Assembly: GCA_001586195.1 (NCBI GenBank)
Contig: CP014609.1
Coordinates: 2,144,001 to 2,208,000 of the forward strand
Direction of reading: 5' to 3'
From: Solibacillus silvestris
GTDB taxonomy: Bacteria > Bacillota > Bacilli > Bacillales_A > Planococcaceae
DNA: 64,000 nucleotides
Below the pieces are notes generated by a model. That model made no database searches and was not told where the DNA came from. It saw nothing but the letters and a program-made list of their open reading frames with translations. Each line of letters opens with the position of its first letter. The first letter of the stretch is position 1. A program made the translations under genes and the position numbers. Shown here one piece after another: positions 18,822-28,126 of this stretch.

Positions 18822-19134
18822 ATCCTATACATCCTCTCTTTACATATTCGATTTTTTTTAAATACATTGTTTTATTTGTGTAAATTCCTTATTCAAACAA
18901 AATCTATGTTAAAGCTTTTCAAACAAATCCGCAACATTATTTCGTTTAAACAGATTACATTCATAAAATAGCACTATTATTTAGTACGTATTAACTTCGA
19001 AAAGGTTTCGTTAAATATGAAAACAGCGATTTATTCCCGCTGTAACACTCAGGGTATGTTCATCAAAAAGTCCAAAACCCTAAGTAAACAAGTAACCCTT
19101 TATCCGACCTTTACTATTATACGTTAAATTCCAG
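18822..19134. other. Intergenic region between LTA synthase and yqgQ
   Basis: AT-rich. It holds the LTA synthase leader next to the gene and a weak ACAGCG/CGCTGT hairpin near 19024-19046 that could end the yqgN-yqgQ transcript. No ORF or RNA is recognisable. The rhomboid protease gene that lies beside yqgQ in B. subtilis is absent. Confidence 0.5.
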
Positions 19135-19335
19135 TTATTTTCCTGCTTTAAGCCTTTGCTCTTCTTGGCGCAAGATTAACAAGGCCATTTGAAAATCTTT
19201 CGTCTCGATAAATTTAGATTTATATAATTCCTTAATTTCGTCTTCCATTAAGTACAAATCTCCAATACGGTCCTTTGTATAAATGTAAATGCCGTATTGT
19301 TTTAAGATGCCAAGCACATCCAACATTGACTTCAT
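19135..19335 (-). CDS. yqgQ: YqgQ family protein (DUF910)
   Basis: 66 residues, short helical protein (DVLGILKQYGIYIYTKDRIGD...LEEE-type C-terminus). Known structures are small three-helix bundles suggested to bind single-stranded nucleic acid. Downstream of the cyclo-ligase gene with a 17-bp gap, so probably co-transcribed. Confidence 0.85.
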   Translation of the reverse strand: MKSMLDVLGILKQYGIYIYTKDRIGDLYLMEDEIKELYKSKFIETKDFQMALLILRQEEQRLKAGK

Positions 19336-19352
19336 TCTCGTTCCCCCACCAT

Positions 19353-19934
19353 TTATTCGCAGATTATGCGATTTTTGTCTGTAAGTAGTATATGTACCGG
19401 AAGATCATGTGATTCTCTCGGTATTTCGTTCAACAGTTGCTCCTCAAACGCCAACGATATCCGCATCCCTTTAAACCCGACTAAATAGCGGTCATAATAG
19501 CCCCCGCCAAATCCAATACGGTACCCATGACGATCGAATACTACCCCTGGTACAATCATTACATCAATTTGTTCTTTTTCGACCAGTTCCGTTCGTTCAG
19601 GTATCGGTTCTAATATATTTTTATAAGCTCGTTCGGTTTCATCAAAACTGTTAATTTTGTAAAACTGCATCGAGCGATCTTTAGGATTACATTTCGGAAC
19701 TGCAATATATTTATTTAATTTCCATAATTCCTCAATAATAAACGTCGTATCCACTTCCGGCTGGTTTGATAATGTAATGGCGATAATATTTGCTTTTTGA
19801 ATAGATGGTTCTTGTACTAATTGCTGAGCAATTTCCAATGAACGTTCACGATATGCCTGATCGTTCATTTTGGACAATTTTTCCTGCACTTTTATACGAT
19901 AGTCTCTTTTCTCCAAACAAATCCCTACTTTCAA
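19353..19934 (-). CDS. yqgN: 5-formyltetrahydrofolate cyclo-ligase
   Basis: 193 residues. ATP-dependent conversion of 5-formyl-THF to 5,10-methenyl-THF. The N-terminal KRDYRIKVQEKL helix and the C-terminal PGVVFDRHGYRIGFGGGYYDRYL motif are diagnostic. Operon with yqgQ. It also protects folate enzymes such as the glycine cleavage system from 5-formyl-THF. Confidence 0.93.
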   Translation of the reverse strand: MKVGICLEKRDYRIKVQEKLSKMNDQAYRERSLEIAQQLVQEPSIQKANIIAITLSNQPEVDTTFIIEELWKLNKYIAVPKCNPKDRSMQFYKINSFDETERAYKNILEPIPERTELVEKEQIDVMIVPGVVFDRHGYRIGFGGGYYDRYLVGFKGMRISLAFEEQLLNEIPRESHDLPVHILLTDKNRIICE

Positions 19935-20014
19935 TAAAGCTGTTTTAAGTTAAACATTACTATCATAAATCAATTTTGTTGAATCATCATAGTAAAATTT
20001 AAGAGGGTAGCAAG

Positions 20015-20048
20015 TAAAAAGCCAAAACCAACGAGTGGTTTTGGCTAA
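20015..20048 (-). terminator. Terminator of rpmG
   Basis: AGCCAAAACC/GGTTTTGGCT perfect stem followed by TTTTT on the minus strand. Confidence 0.88.
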
Positions 20049-20059
20049 ATGAGCGATTA

Positions 20060-20209
20060 TTACTTTGTTTCACGGTGAAGAGTGTACTTCTTCTCGCGAG
20101 AGCAATATTTTTTAAGTTCAAGACGCTCTGGATTGTTACGCTTGTTCTTTTTTGAAATGTAGTTACGTTCGCCGCAGTCTGTGCAAGCTAAAGTAATGTT
20201 TACGCGCAT
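20060..20209 (-). CDS. rpmG: 50S ribosomal protein L33, three-Cys form
   Basis: 49 residues, [17 protein letters not shown]...[18 protein letters not shown] site favours the second of two adjacent ATGs (20209). Zinc-type L33 has two CxxC pairs. Here C9 and C12 are intact and C36 is kept, but position 39 is Glu, so the fourth ligand is missing. It closely resembles the zinc-free B. subtilis RpmGA outside these positions. It looks intermediate between C+ and C- forms. Confidence 0.94.
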   Translation of the reverse strand: MRVNITLACTDCGERNYISKKNKRNNPERLELKKYCSREKKYTLHRETK

Positions 20210-20433
20210 CATTAACCCTCCCACTCTAAATTAAGAATAAATTTATTTGAGCATGATTTATACGACTTACCTATTATAACACACTGTTTCAAAAAATCTA
20301 GTATGATTTCTTAATAAGTTTTACTATGTTAAAATAAAGGGAATCTGCAGTAGGAAAACACATTTCCTATTATAAAAATTGCTTGTTTCCTGTCTAAACT
20401 AAGAAATAGATTAAATGAAATGGAGGATTTCAT

Positions 20434-20898
20434 ATGGGACTTTCTTCAATATTAATGATTGCCGGTATTGCTGTCATTATTATATCCCTATTATTTAAAG
20501 ATAAATCAGCACGTGTTGAAAAAGATGTAGAAGATTTATCAATCAATATTTATCAAGAAACGAATGCTTTAAAACGACGCGTAAAAGCATTGGAAGAGGA
20601 ACTGCTTGTAGAACCTAATTTTCAAGTAAGAAAACCTTCTTCTGTCCAACAAAACTCAGAGCAGCAAGCAGCGTTTTCATCTTTCCAGCAAGTGGCAGCA
20701 CAAGTAAAAGCGGCTCAAAGCAATGGAACGGCTCCTAAAGTTAATCCGTCAAAAAGCACGAAGCCTATTAACGGCATTCTAGTTAGCCAAGTGCTCGCTC
20801 TCAATAGTCAAGGTCTATCGATCGAGGAGATCAGTAAACGCTCCACATTATCACATGCTCAAATCCATTCGATTATAGCAAATGGAGGTCAACAATGA
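20434..20898 (+). CDS. Membrane-anchored coiled-coil protein with C-terminal HTH-like segment
   Basis: 154 residues. One N-terminal membrane helix (about 4-21), a coiled coil (about 27-60), a Q/S/K-rich linker, then ILVSQVLALNSQGLSIEEISKRSTLSHAQIHSIIAN, which has the shape of a helix-turn-helix. I do not recognise a characterised homologue; it resembles DUF6115-type proteins. It overlaps the next gene by ATGA, so they are co-translated. Confidence 0.7.
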   Translation: MGLSSILMIAGIAVIIISLLFKDKSARVEKDVEDLSINIYQETNALKRRVKALEEELLVEPNFQVRKPSSVQQNSEQQAAFSSFQQVAAQVKAAQSNGTAPKVNPSKSTKPINGILVSQVLALNSQGLSIEEISKRSTLSHAQIHSIIANGGQQ

Positions 20899-21383
20899 AA
20901 TCATCGTTGCGAGCATTTGGTATCGGTCTTTTTGTGGCAGGTGCGTGCATGGCATTGTTTGACCAGCTCTCTTCTGATTCCAATGAGAAAGAGATCGCCG
21001 TTTATGAGAAGCAAGTAAAAGACTATGAAAAACAAATTGCTGAACTTTCAAAACAGTTAAAGGAGCAAAATCCGGTATCCGCCGATCCATCAAAAGTGGA
21101 CAAGCAAACAAATAGTGCAACCGCTGAGAACACTTCTGTTACAAAAAAAGAAACTGATTCAGGTGTTGTTGAAGCGACAATTTATATTTATGAAAATGTT
21201 TCAATTTATACAATTGGCCAGCAGGCAGAAGACTTAGGCATTGTAGCAAATGGTCGTGAACTTGAACTTTATTTGTCAAAACCGGAATTTGCACGTTCTA
21301 TTCAAAAAGGTGCATTTGATCTCCGCTCTGATATGACAATCGAGGAAATTGCCCAAGTGTTAACAGGGCAACCGACCGAATAA
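20895..21383 (+). CDS. Membrane-anchored protein resembling the LysM-like part of MltG
   Basis: 162 residues. N-terminal membrane helix (about 7-22), coiled coil (about 30-58), a low-complexity linker, then a domain (about 95-155) with the pattern IYENVSIYTIGQQAEDLGIV...ELELYLSKPEF...AFDLRSDMTIEEIAQVLTG. This resembles the LysM-like segment of endolytic transglycosylase MltG, but no catalytic domain is present. Function unknown. Coupled to the preceding membrane protein; the pair probably sits together at the envelope. Confidence 0.7.
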   Translation: MKSSLRAFGIGLFVAGACMALFDQLSSDSNEKEIAVYEKQVKDYEKQIAELSKQLKEQNPVSADPSKVDKQTNSATAENTSVTKKETDSGVVEATIYIYENVSIYTIGQQAEDLGIVANGRELELYLSKPEFARSIQKGAFDLRSDMTIEEIAQVLTGQPTE

Positions 21384-21456
21384 CTACAAATCGTATCATA
21401 CAATTCTTCTTCCAAACTATCGATTATTCAAAAGTATTCATGATTGAAGGGATTAT

Positions 21457-22662
21457 ATGGACTATATAAAAAAAGGAACAAAAGCTTTTACGATGACCAA
21501 TATCGCGTTATTTGCTGCAGGTTTTATCACTTTTGCCAACCTATATATTACGCAGCCGTTAATGCCGCAGTTTTCCAATGATTACAATGTATCCCCTGCA
21601 GTAGCCAGTTTATCCTTATCTGCTGCAACATCCGTACTGGCATTTAGTCTGTTACTGTTCGGTTCATTGTCGGAAGCTTGGGGGCGAAAAAAATTGATGA
21701 CCGCTTCGATTTTTGCGGCATCCTTTTTAACACTCGCTTTAGCATTTGCTCCCAATTTTGAGACGATTCTCGCATTGCGTATGATTCAAGGTTTTGTATT
21801 TGCCGGGGTTCCTGCCATTGGGATGGCTTATTTAGGAGAAGAAATGGATCCTTCCAGCTTAGGCGTGGCAATGGGTCTTTACATAAGTGGAAATGCGATT
21901 GGAGGTTTATCGGGGCGTATAATAATCGGGACGATGAGTGATTTGTTCAGCTGGCAGATGGGGGTGATTGTGCTTGGGGTTTTAAGCATTATCATCAGCT
22001 GCTACTTCGTATGGGCACTACCCGAATCGAAACACTTTACTCCACGCCCATTACAATTCCGATTGCTGACTAAAACACTATTCCAGCATATAAAAGATAG
22101 AAGGCTTATTTTATTGTTCGGGATTGGATTTACTTTAATGGGCAGCTTTGTGACAATGTACAATTATATCGGCTTCAAACTGGTCGAGCCTCCCTATAAT
22201 CTAAGTATGACATTTGTAAGTTGGCTATTTGTTGTTTATTTAGTCGGTACGTGGAGCTCTACATGGTTTGGAAATTTGTCTGATCAATATGGCCGGCAAA
22301 ATGTTCTATATAGCGGCATTGTCATTATGTTCGTTGGCGTAATGCTCACTTTTCCTATAAGTTTGCCGTTGAAAGTAGGCGGACTCATTATTTTCACTTT
22401 CGGATTTTTTGGCGCCCACTCCATTGCAAGCGGCTGGGTCAGTTTTTTAGCCAAAATCGACAAAGCCCAGGCATCTTCATTATATTTGTTTGCCTATTAT
22501 ATGGGGTCAAGTATCGGGGGGACAGTAGGCGGTATTTTTTGGATGCACTACGGATGGACAGGCATTGTACTTTTCATCGGATCGGCACTCGTCCTTACAT
22601 TTACTTTTGCAGGCTTCATTCATTACTATCAATCTAAATACGAAAAAATGCAGAGCCCCTAG
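21457..22662 (+). CDS. MFS transporter
   Basis: 401 residues, about 12 membrane helices. Motif A-like GSLSEAWGRKKLM lies between helices 2 and 3 and a second copy, NLSDQYGRQNVL, is in the second half. It resembles the drug/arabinose-type exporters of the YnfM group. Substrate unknown. Single gene with its own terminator. Confidence 0.85.
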   Translation: MDYIKKGTKAFTMTNIALFAAGFITFANLYITQPLMPQFSNDYNVSPAVASLSLSAATSVLAFSLLLFGSLSEAWGRKKLMTASIFAASFLTLALAFAPNFETILALRMIQGFVFAGVPAIGMAYLGEEMDPSSLGVAMGLYISGNAIGGLSGRIIIGTMSDLFSWQMGVIVLGVLSIIISCYFVWALPESKHFTPRPLQFRLLTKTLFQHIKDRRLILLFGIGFTLMGSFVTMYNYIGFKLVEPPYNLSMTFVSWLFVVYLVGTWSSTWFGNLSDQYGRQNVLYSGIVIMFVGVMLTFPISLPLKVGGLIIFTFGFFGAHSIASGWVSFLAKIDKAQASSLYLFAYYMGSSIGGTVGGIFWMHYGWTGIVLFIGSALVLTFTFAGFIHYYQSKYEKMQSP

Positions 22663-22686
22663 AAAGTGGCCCTGCATTTTTTTATT
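22643..22686. terminator. Terminator shared by the MFS gene and degV
   Basis: ATGCAG-GCCC/GGCC-CTGCAT stem spanning the MFS stop, with T7 on the plus strand and A6 on the other side. The two genes converge here. Confidence 0.78.
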
Positions 22687-23533
22687 CTCGTATCCATGTC
22701 AAACCTAATGTTCCTTCACCCGCATGGACACCTACACAGGCAGAAAGCGGTGTTGGAGTAAATTGAATTGATGGAAAAGCCTTCAACAACTCTTTTTTCC
22801 ACTCGATGGCCCCTGCTTCATTATTACAGTGAATAATTGCTACTTCCTTTACAGGTGACTTTAAAATGGCACGTTCAAGTTTTTCGATGACCACTTTTTT
22901 GGCACGATTATCAGCGCGTACTTTTTTCGTTACCTCAACGCCGCCTTCTTTATTGTATTCAATTACGAGTTTAATATTCAGTAAATTACTAAGGAACATG
23001 GCCATTCCTGATACACGTCCACTTTTATGCAATTGCTCCAAGCTAGCAGGGATGAAAGCAAGTTCCGCCTTACCACGCATTGCTTCAATTTTCTCAACGA
23101 TTACTTCTGGTGCATGTCCTTGATTTTCAAGCTCTATCCCGAGAGCCAGCATCACTTGCATTGGATATGAACCAATTTTTGCGTCAATGACATAGCTTTT
23201 GAAACCTGCCTGTTCTGCAGCCATTGGAGCACTTGATACTGTTCCTGATAGTTGTTCTGAAGTATGAATGGCAATGGCACAGTCATACCCTTGATCTTTT
23301 AGTTTTTCATACAATGCCACATGTTCGCCGAATGCTGGCTGAGATGTTTTCGGATGTTTTGGTGAATTTCTTAATTTATCGTAAAATTCATCGTGCGTCA
23401 TGTCCACTGTTTCACGAAGAGCACCTTCCTCAAAAACGATGTTCAATGCAAGCACATGAATTGAGTGTTCTTGAATAAAACGTTCTGGTAATAATGCTGC
23501 CGTATCTGTAATCCATGCAATTTTTTTGTTCAT
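22682..23533 (-). CDS. DegV family fatty-acid-binding protein
   Basis: 283 residues. N-terminal IAWITDTAALLP and the fatty-acid contact regions SQPAFGEH and HTSEQLSGTVSSA are typical. FakB proteins of this family present fatty acids to FakA kinase; other DegV members are uncharacterised. The ATG at 23533 follows GGGAG; a longer frame starting upstream is not supported. fakA is not in the window. Confidence 0.9.
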   Translation of the reverse strand: MNKKIAWITDTAALLPERFIQEHSIHVLALNIVFEEGALRETVDMTHDEFYDKLRNSPKHPKTSQPAFGEHVALYEKLKDQGYDCAIAIHTSEQLSGTVSSAPMAAEQAGFKSYVIDAKIGSYPMQVMLALGIELENQGHAPEVIVEKIEAMRGKAELAFIPASLEQLHKSGRVSGMAMFLSNLLNIKLVIEYNKEGGVEVTKKVRADNRAKKVVIEKLERAILKSPVKEVAIIHCNNEAGAIEWKKELLKAFPSIQFTPTPLSACVGVHAGEGTLGLTWIRE

Positions 23534-23772
23534 TGTAAAACTCCCTGATGTAAAATTTTTATGCCAACCAAAAATGTAAGCGCAATCACAATAATGGCAC
23601 AGTGACACATGTCATATTTGAATAGATAAGTTCGGTGGCCGTCATTATTTCGACAAGAGTCATATTTTATTTTTGTGTTTTGATGATAGCGATTATTTTA
23701 CATGTGCGCTTTATTTCAAGTACGATAAAATTACAAACCATTATATTAGTAGTTTCGAGGAGGAACGAAAGC

Positions 23773-24243
23773 ATGAATATTTACGATATTCCTGTTAAGA
23801 CAGAAAAAGGCGAGCAATATGAATTAGATCGATATAAAGGCCAAGTAATGATGATTGTCAACACCGCAAGCAAGTGCGGATTTACAAATCAGTTTACACA
23901 GCTGGAAGAATTATACGAAAAATATAAGGAAGAAGGATTTGTCGTACTCGGCTTCCCTTCCGACCAATTTAAACAGGAATTGTCTTCCGGTGAGGAAGCT
24001 GCCGAATTTTGCCGCTTGGATTACGGTGTAACGTTCCCGATGCACGAAATGGTAAAAGTGAACGGTACAGAAGCCCATCCATTATTTAAACATTTATCTT
24101 CCGAAGCAAAAGGTCTTTTAGGACAATCGGTAAAGTGGAATTTCACGAAGTTTTTAGTCGACCGTGATGGGAATGTCATTAAACGTTATGCACCACAAGA
24201 TTCACCGACAAAAGCAGAAAACGATATTGCAAAACTACTTTAA
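23773..24243 (+). CDS. bsaA: Glutathione peroxidase-family thiol peroxidase
   Basis: 156 residues behind GAGGAGG. Peroxidatic Cys is C35 in NTASKCGFT, with the conserved Gln/Trp positions in GFPSDQF and [14 protein letters not shown]. Bacillales lack glutathione, so it probably uses thioredoxin or bacillithiol. Single gene with a terminator. Confidence 0.93.
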   Translation: MNIYDIPVKTEKGEQYELDRYKGQVMMIVNTASKCGFTNQFTQLEELYEKYKEEGFVVLGFPSDQFKQELSSGEEAAEFCRLDYGVTFPMHEMVKVNGTEAHPLFKHLSSEAKGLLGQSVKWNFTKFLVDRDGNVIKRYAPQDSPTKAENDIAKLL

Positions 24244-24265
24244 GGGTCACTTATATATAATAGAA

Positions 24266-24299
24266 GAAAGCTGCCGAACATTTTTTTCGGCTGCTCTTT
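24266..24299. terminator. Terminator after bsaA, also serving the convergent gene
   Basis: AAGCTGCCGAA/TTCGGCTGCT stem with a T run. Confidence 0.75.
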
Positions 24300-25163
24300 T
24301 TAAAATAAGAATTCCTCTTCCTCTGTTAGTTCCAAATACAATGGCATAACGATGAAAAACATCGCCGGGACATAAAAAGCCAGACTTAAAATAGTTAATG
24401 AAATCGGTAACCCAAACGAAGAAGAGAAAATAATCGTTGGCGTAGTAAGCATCGATAAGCCCCCAATTATTTGACGGTATTTTTTAGAATAAAACAGTTT
24501 TTGTTTACAGGAAGGGCAACGCAATTCCAATTGAAACTTACATACCATTTTTCTCTGCTCTTTTTCAGAATACGAATAACCGCAATGCGGACAGCATACC
24601 TTCCGTGTTCTATTGCGGGCAAAGTAAAATAAAAGTACAATTTGCAAAATATTTATAAGCATAAAAATACTAAGTTTCAGCCACTGAATGTCCACTTCAT
24701 ACATCTGAATTAGGCTCCCGATTGCATAGACGATAAACGGTGAGAGAATGATAAGCAAATAGCGCCATCTATAAACTGTTTCACGAAGTTTGCGTATTTT
24801 CGGTTTTTGCCATCGCTTCATCGTAAAGAAAACAATTGTGGCAAGCACACCGTTGAGAATTAGCAGTAAACTAATGATGGCCACATGTTTGCCTCTTCTT
24901 ATAACTTCAGCTGAATGTTCGTTTTCATAACTCTCCGTTACAGGATCTGATGCTTGATTAAGAGGTGAAACGAACGGATCATTCGTCATCAAATATAAGA
25001 AAAACAATGCCGTAAATACAAAAATTGGAGCAATCACAATCGTCCAGTTCTTATGACGTTTCGGGCGTTTGGAATGATCGATCATTTGCATTAAATTTAT
25101 CTTCTGTTGTTCCGTTAATTGCACTCTACTTAATTCTTGCTGCCACTTCTCCTTAATCATCAT
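24300..25163 (-). CDS. Membrane protein with zinc ribbon, probable anti-sigma partner
   Basis: 287 residues. A short N-terminal cytoplasmic segment is followed by a membrane helix (about 40-58), helices near 95-115, 132-152 and 160-178, a four-Cys zinc ribbon (CCPHC...CPSC, about 190-225) and two more helices. No named anti-sigma domain is recognisable. The start overlaps the end of the ECF sigma gene by 11 nt, the usual arrangement for sigma/anti-sigma pairs, so a regulatory role is inferred from position alone. Two adjacent ATGs (25163 and 25160) are possible starts. Confidence 0.7.
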   Translation of the reverse strand: MMIKEKWQQELSRVQLTEQQKINLMQMIDHSKRPKRHKNWTIVIAPIFVFTALFFLYLMTNDPFVSPLNQASDPVTESYENEHSAEVIRRGKHVAIISLLLILNGVLATIVFFTMKRWQKPKIRKLRETVYRWRYLLIILSPFIVYAIGSLIQMYEVDIQWLKLSIFMLINILQIVLLFYFARNRTRKVCCPHCGYSYSEKEQRKMVCKFQLELRCPSCKQKLFYSKKYRQIIGGLSMLTTPTIIFSSSFGLPISLTILSLAFYVPAMFFIVMPLYLELTEEEEFLF

Positions 25164-25647
25164 CCATCACCTCCACGCTTAATTTTGGCTTTAATTTTAC
25201 TCTTGCCCGCTGCAATCGCGATTTTACAGTCGATACTGCCAACTCTAATAACTCGGCGATTTCAAAAACAGTCATCTCCTCATAATAATAGAGTAATAAT
25301 ACTTCCCGATCTTTAACCGGTAACGAAAGTACAGCAGCGGTTATTTCACCTTGTAATTCCTTCTCGACATAGATTTGTTCTGCACCTTTTTCATATTGCT
25401 GAAAAAACTGAGCAATAAAGAACTTCTTATTTTTCCAGCTTCGTAAATAATCATAGCTGCGGTTAATCGTCATTTTCACTAAATATGTTTTAATCGATGC
25501 TTTCTGTTCAAACTGATCGGATTTATGATAATAGTTTACAAATACGTCTTGAACAACTTCTTCAGCTGCTAAACGATCCTTTGTATAGATAAAAGCAATG
25601 CGGTACAAATAGTCACTGTATGTATCAATTAGCTTCTCAATTTCCAC
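25153..25647 (-). CDS. ECF-type RNA polymerase sigma factor
   Basis: 164 residues from the GTG at 25647, seven bases after AAAGGAGG; a longer frame is not supported. Region 2 (YLYRIAFIYTKDRLAAEEVVQDVFVNYY) and region 4 (LPVKDREVLLLYYYEEMTVFEIAELLELAVSTVKSRLQRAR) are complete. It would direct polymerase to its own small regulon on an envelope signal. Operon with the membrane protein downstream. Confidence 0.92.
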   Translation of the reverse strand: MEIEKLIDTYSDYLYRIAFIYTKDRLAAEEVVQDVFVNYYHKSDQFEQKASIKTYLVKMTINRSYDYLRSWKNKKFFIAQFFQQYEKGAEQIYVEKELQGEITAAVLSLPVKDREVLLLYYYEEMTVFEIAELLELAVSTVKSRLQRARVKLKPKLSVEVMDDD

Positions 25648-25715
25648 TAGCCGCCCTCCTTTCACCCCTATAGACGGAATTTATTAAAATTTGGACGCAT
25701 TTCTTTGTGAATTCA

Positions 25716-25753
25716 CTAAAAAAACGCCTAACCAATGAACGATTAGGCGAATC
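25716..25753 (-). terminator. Terminator of the trpE-trpG-DUF5071 operon
   Basis: CGCCTAATC/GGTTAGGCG stem followed by T7 on the minus strand. Confidence 0.85.
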
Positions 25754-25755
25754 TT

Positions 25756-26127
25756 TTATGGTTGAAAACTTAATAAAGCTTCTTTTGCGGCTTCAATATT
25801 ATCTTCAGTAAAAGGTGTTTTCTCCATTGTGGCAATTTGTTCCACAGCATTTGCCAAAACGAGCTTCGAATAAAATGGCAGCCTCGGTACAATCGCCACA
25901 AGACACCAGTAAATCCACATATCATCATCTCCAAGCAGCACCTCTTCAACAAGTGGTGTTAGTTCATTGGGATAATGAAGCAGCAGTTCTACCATTGGCT
26001 CGGCGATCGGCCAGTTCATATCTTGCACCCATTCAAGCAGCTGCGGCAATAATGGAATGACCGACTCTACTTCCATTGTCCCCAGTTTCTCTACTGCTGC
26101 AATATCATGTTTATCTTTTGGAATCAT
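25756..26127 (-). CDS. DUF5071 family protein
   Basis: 123 residues. HEAT-like helical protein with the family opening MIPKDKHDIAAVEKLG and PLLPQLLEWVQDMNWPIAEPM. Function unknown. The start overlaps the trpG stop by ATGA, so it is translated with the anthranilate synthase genes and should come under the same T-box control. No known link to tryptophan. Confidence 0.85.
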   Translation of the reverse strand: MIPKDKHDIAAVEKLGTMEVESVIPLLPQLLEWVQDMNWPIAEPMVELLLHYPNELTPLVEEVLLGDDDMWIYWCLVAIVPRLPFYSKLVLANAVEQIATMEKTPFTEDNIEAAKEALLSFQP

Positions 26128-26705
26128 GCTAATACTTCTACCTTCTTTAAGAACATGCTAATCATATCCTTACCAAGTTCTGTTCCGATTGACTCAGGGT
26201 GGAATTGCAGTCCATATACCGGATATTGCTTATGTTGAATGGCCATTATTTCCCCATCATCTGCGCTTGTAGCGACAATGCGGAAATCTTCGTGCAATGT
26301 TTGTTTTTCAATGATTAGCGAATGATATCGCATCACTTCTACTTCTCGTTCAAATTGTGCAAACAAACCCGTTTTTTCAAACTGCAGCAGGCTCGTTTTC
26401 CCATGCATAATATTTTTGGCACGGCTCACCGTTGCACCAAACGCTTCGCCAATCGATTGATGGCCGAGGCAGATTCCCAATATCGGAATCTCTTTGTAAA
26501 GATCGCGGATCATTTCAATGACAATCCCTGCGTCTCTCGGTTCCCCGGGTCCTGGAGAAATAACTATTGCTTTCGGCTGCAATGCGCGGATTTCCTCAAC
26601 CGTGATGGCATCATTTCGAATAATTTTTATGTCTTCTCCAAACTGTGCAATTTGGTGATACAGATTATACGTAAATGAATCGTAATTATCAATCAGTAAA
26701 ATCAT
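26124..26705 (-). CDS. trpG: Anthranilate/aminodeoxychorismate synthase glutaminase subunit
   Basis: 193 residues. Class I glutaminase that feeds ammonia to TrpE. Catalytic Cys in GICLGHQSIGE, oxyanion GPGEP, and His/Glu in LQFHPES. In Bacillus this subunit (PabA) serves both tryptophan and folate synthesis. Overlaps trpE by 4 nt. The T-box argues for a tryptophan role here. Confidence 0.93.
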   Translation of the reverse strand: MILLIDNYDSFTYNLYHQIAQFGEDIKIIRNDAITVEEIRALQPKAIVISPGPGEPRDAGIVIEMIRDLYKEIPILGICLGHQSIGEAFGATVSRAKNIMHGKTSLLQFEKTGLFAQFEREVEVMRYHSLIIEKQTLHEDFRIVATSADDGEIMAIQHKQYPVYGLQFHPESIGTELGKDMISMFLKKVEVLA

Positions 26706-28090
26706 TTCCGCACCTCCAGCAATGCTTTTGCTTTATTTAACGTTTCTTCATATTCCAATTCAGGGACAGAATCATAAACAATCCCTGCACCTGCCTGAAC
26801 ATAGGCTTTCTCATCTTTTATTATCATTGTGCGGATTGCAAGGGCTAAATCCATATCCCCCGAAGTCGATAAATATCCAATAGCACCCGCATAAATTCCG
26901 CGCTTTCTCTTTTCCAGCTCATTAATAATTTGCATCGCTCGAATTTTCGGCGCACCTGATACAGTACCTGCAGGCAGGCTTGATGCAATGACATCGACTA
27001 AGTGGGCATCGTCCCGTAATTTACCTGTTACTTCAGAAACGATATGCATCACATATTTATATTTTTCTATTTCCATATATTTTGTAACAGCTACTGTTCC
27101 AACCTGCGCTACCCGGCCAACATCATTTCGTCCTAAATCAACAAGCATTTTATGCTCGGCTATTTCCTTTTCGTCTTGCAGCAATGCATTTGCGATTGCA
27201 TCATCTTCCTGTGCATTTTGTCCACGTGGCTTTGTACCGGCAATTGGATTTGTTGTGACAAGCCCTTTTTGAACTTTCACGAGACTTTCCGGTGATGTGC
27301 CAAGAACCGTATAATCCCCAAATTCCATAAAGAACATATACGGCGAGGCATTTGACGTCCGTAGTTTGCGGTAAAGCGTCAATGCATTTTCACGGTAATC
27401 AGCTTCAAATGTTTGTGACAAAACAACTTGGAAAATGTCGCCTTTACGTATATGCTGCTTTGCAGTTTCAACCATTTCAATAAAGCGTTCTTTTTTAATT
27501 GTCGGTGCGAACTGTACATCGATTTCTGCTGTGTGCTTATATGATACAGATGACATCATCATTCGTTCGATATCATCCACTTTTTGTTGCATGAAATCCA
27601 TCGAATGCCCCACCTGAAACAGATCCATTGCTACAATGGATACTTGCTGTAACAGATGATCGATGACGATGAATGTTTCATAAAAATAAACATGAACATC
27701 CGGCATATTGTATACATCGCCTACAATTTCCCCAATTTGTTCAAAATGATATGCTGTTTCATAGCCAAAATAACCGATTGCCCCGCCAAAAAAGGCGAAT
27801 GGAGCTTCTTTATTTTGAATTGGCAATAGCTCCCTCAACAAAGTTAATACTGGTTTCTGCTCTGCCTTCAGCTCCTGATTATGGATAGAATAAGAACCGG
27901 ATTCCGCATTCCCTTTCAGTTCACCAACGGGATTAAAGGCGATGAAGGAATAGCGCCCGTTTTGCTTAAATTTTGCATTGGATTCGAATAATACTTTTTT
28001 CGTTCCAACTATCGATTCAAAAATCGAAATAGGCGTGTACGTATCGCCATTTACCTGCTTCATTACATACTTATCTGTCTTTACTGCCAT
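26702..28090 (-). CDS. trpE: Anthranilate synthase component I
   Basis: 462 residues. Converts chorismate and ammonia to anthranilate. The C-terminal chorismate-binding domain is complete (GDIFQVVLSQTFEA, NPIAGTKPRG, EHKMLVDLGRNDVGRV, SSLPAGTVSGAPKIRAM). The ATG at 28090 is eight bases after GGAG and is preferred to one two codons upstream. The rest of the trp pathway is not adjacent, so this is a separated trpEG unit. Confidence 0.94.
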   Translation of the reverse strand: MAVKTDKYVMKQVNGDTYTPISIFESIVGTKKVLFESNAKFKQNGRYSFIAFNPVGELKGNAESGSYSIHNQELKAEQKPVLTLLRELLPIQNKEAPFAFFGGAIGYFGYETAYHFEQIGEIVGDVYNMPDVHVYFYETFIVIDHLLQQVSIVAMDLFQVGHSMDFMQQKVDDIERMMMSSVSYKHTAEIDVQFAPTIKKERFIEMVETAKQHIRKGDIFQVVLSQTFEADYRENALTLYRKLRTSNASPYMFFMEFGDYTVLGTSPESLVKVQKGLVTTNPIAGTKPRGQNAQEDDAIANALLQDEKEIAEHKMLVDLGRNDVGRVAQVGTVAVTKYMEIEKYKYVMHIVSEVTGKLRDDAHLVDVIASSLPAGTVSGAPKIRAMQIINELEKRKRGIYAGAIGYLSTSGDMDLALAIRTMIIKDEKAYVQAGAGIVYDSVPELEYEETLNKAKALLEVRK

Positions 28091-28126
28091 ACTCATCTCT
28101 CCTCAGCTTTTCTTTTTTGTGAACAC

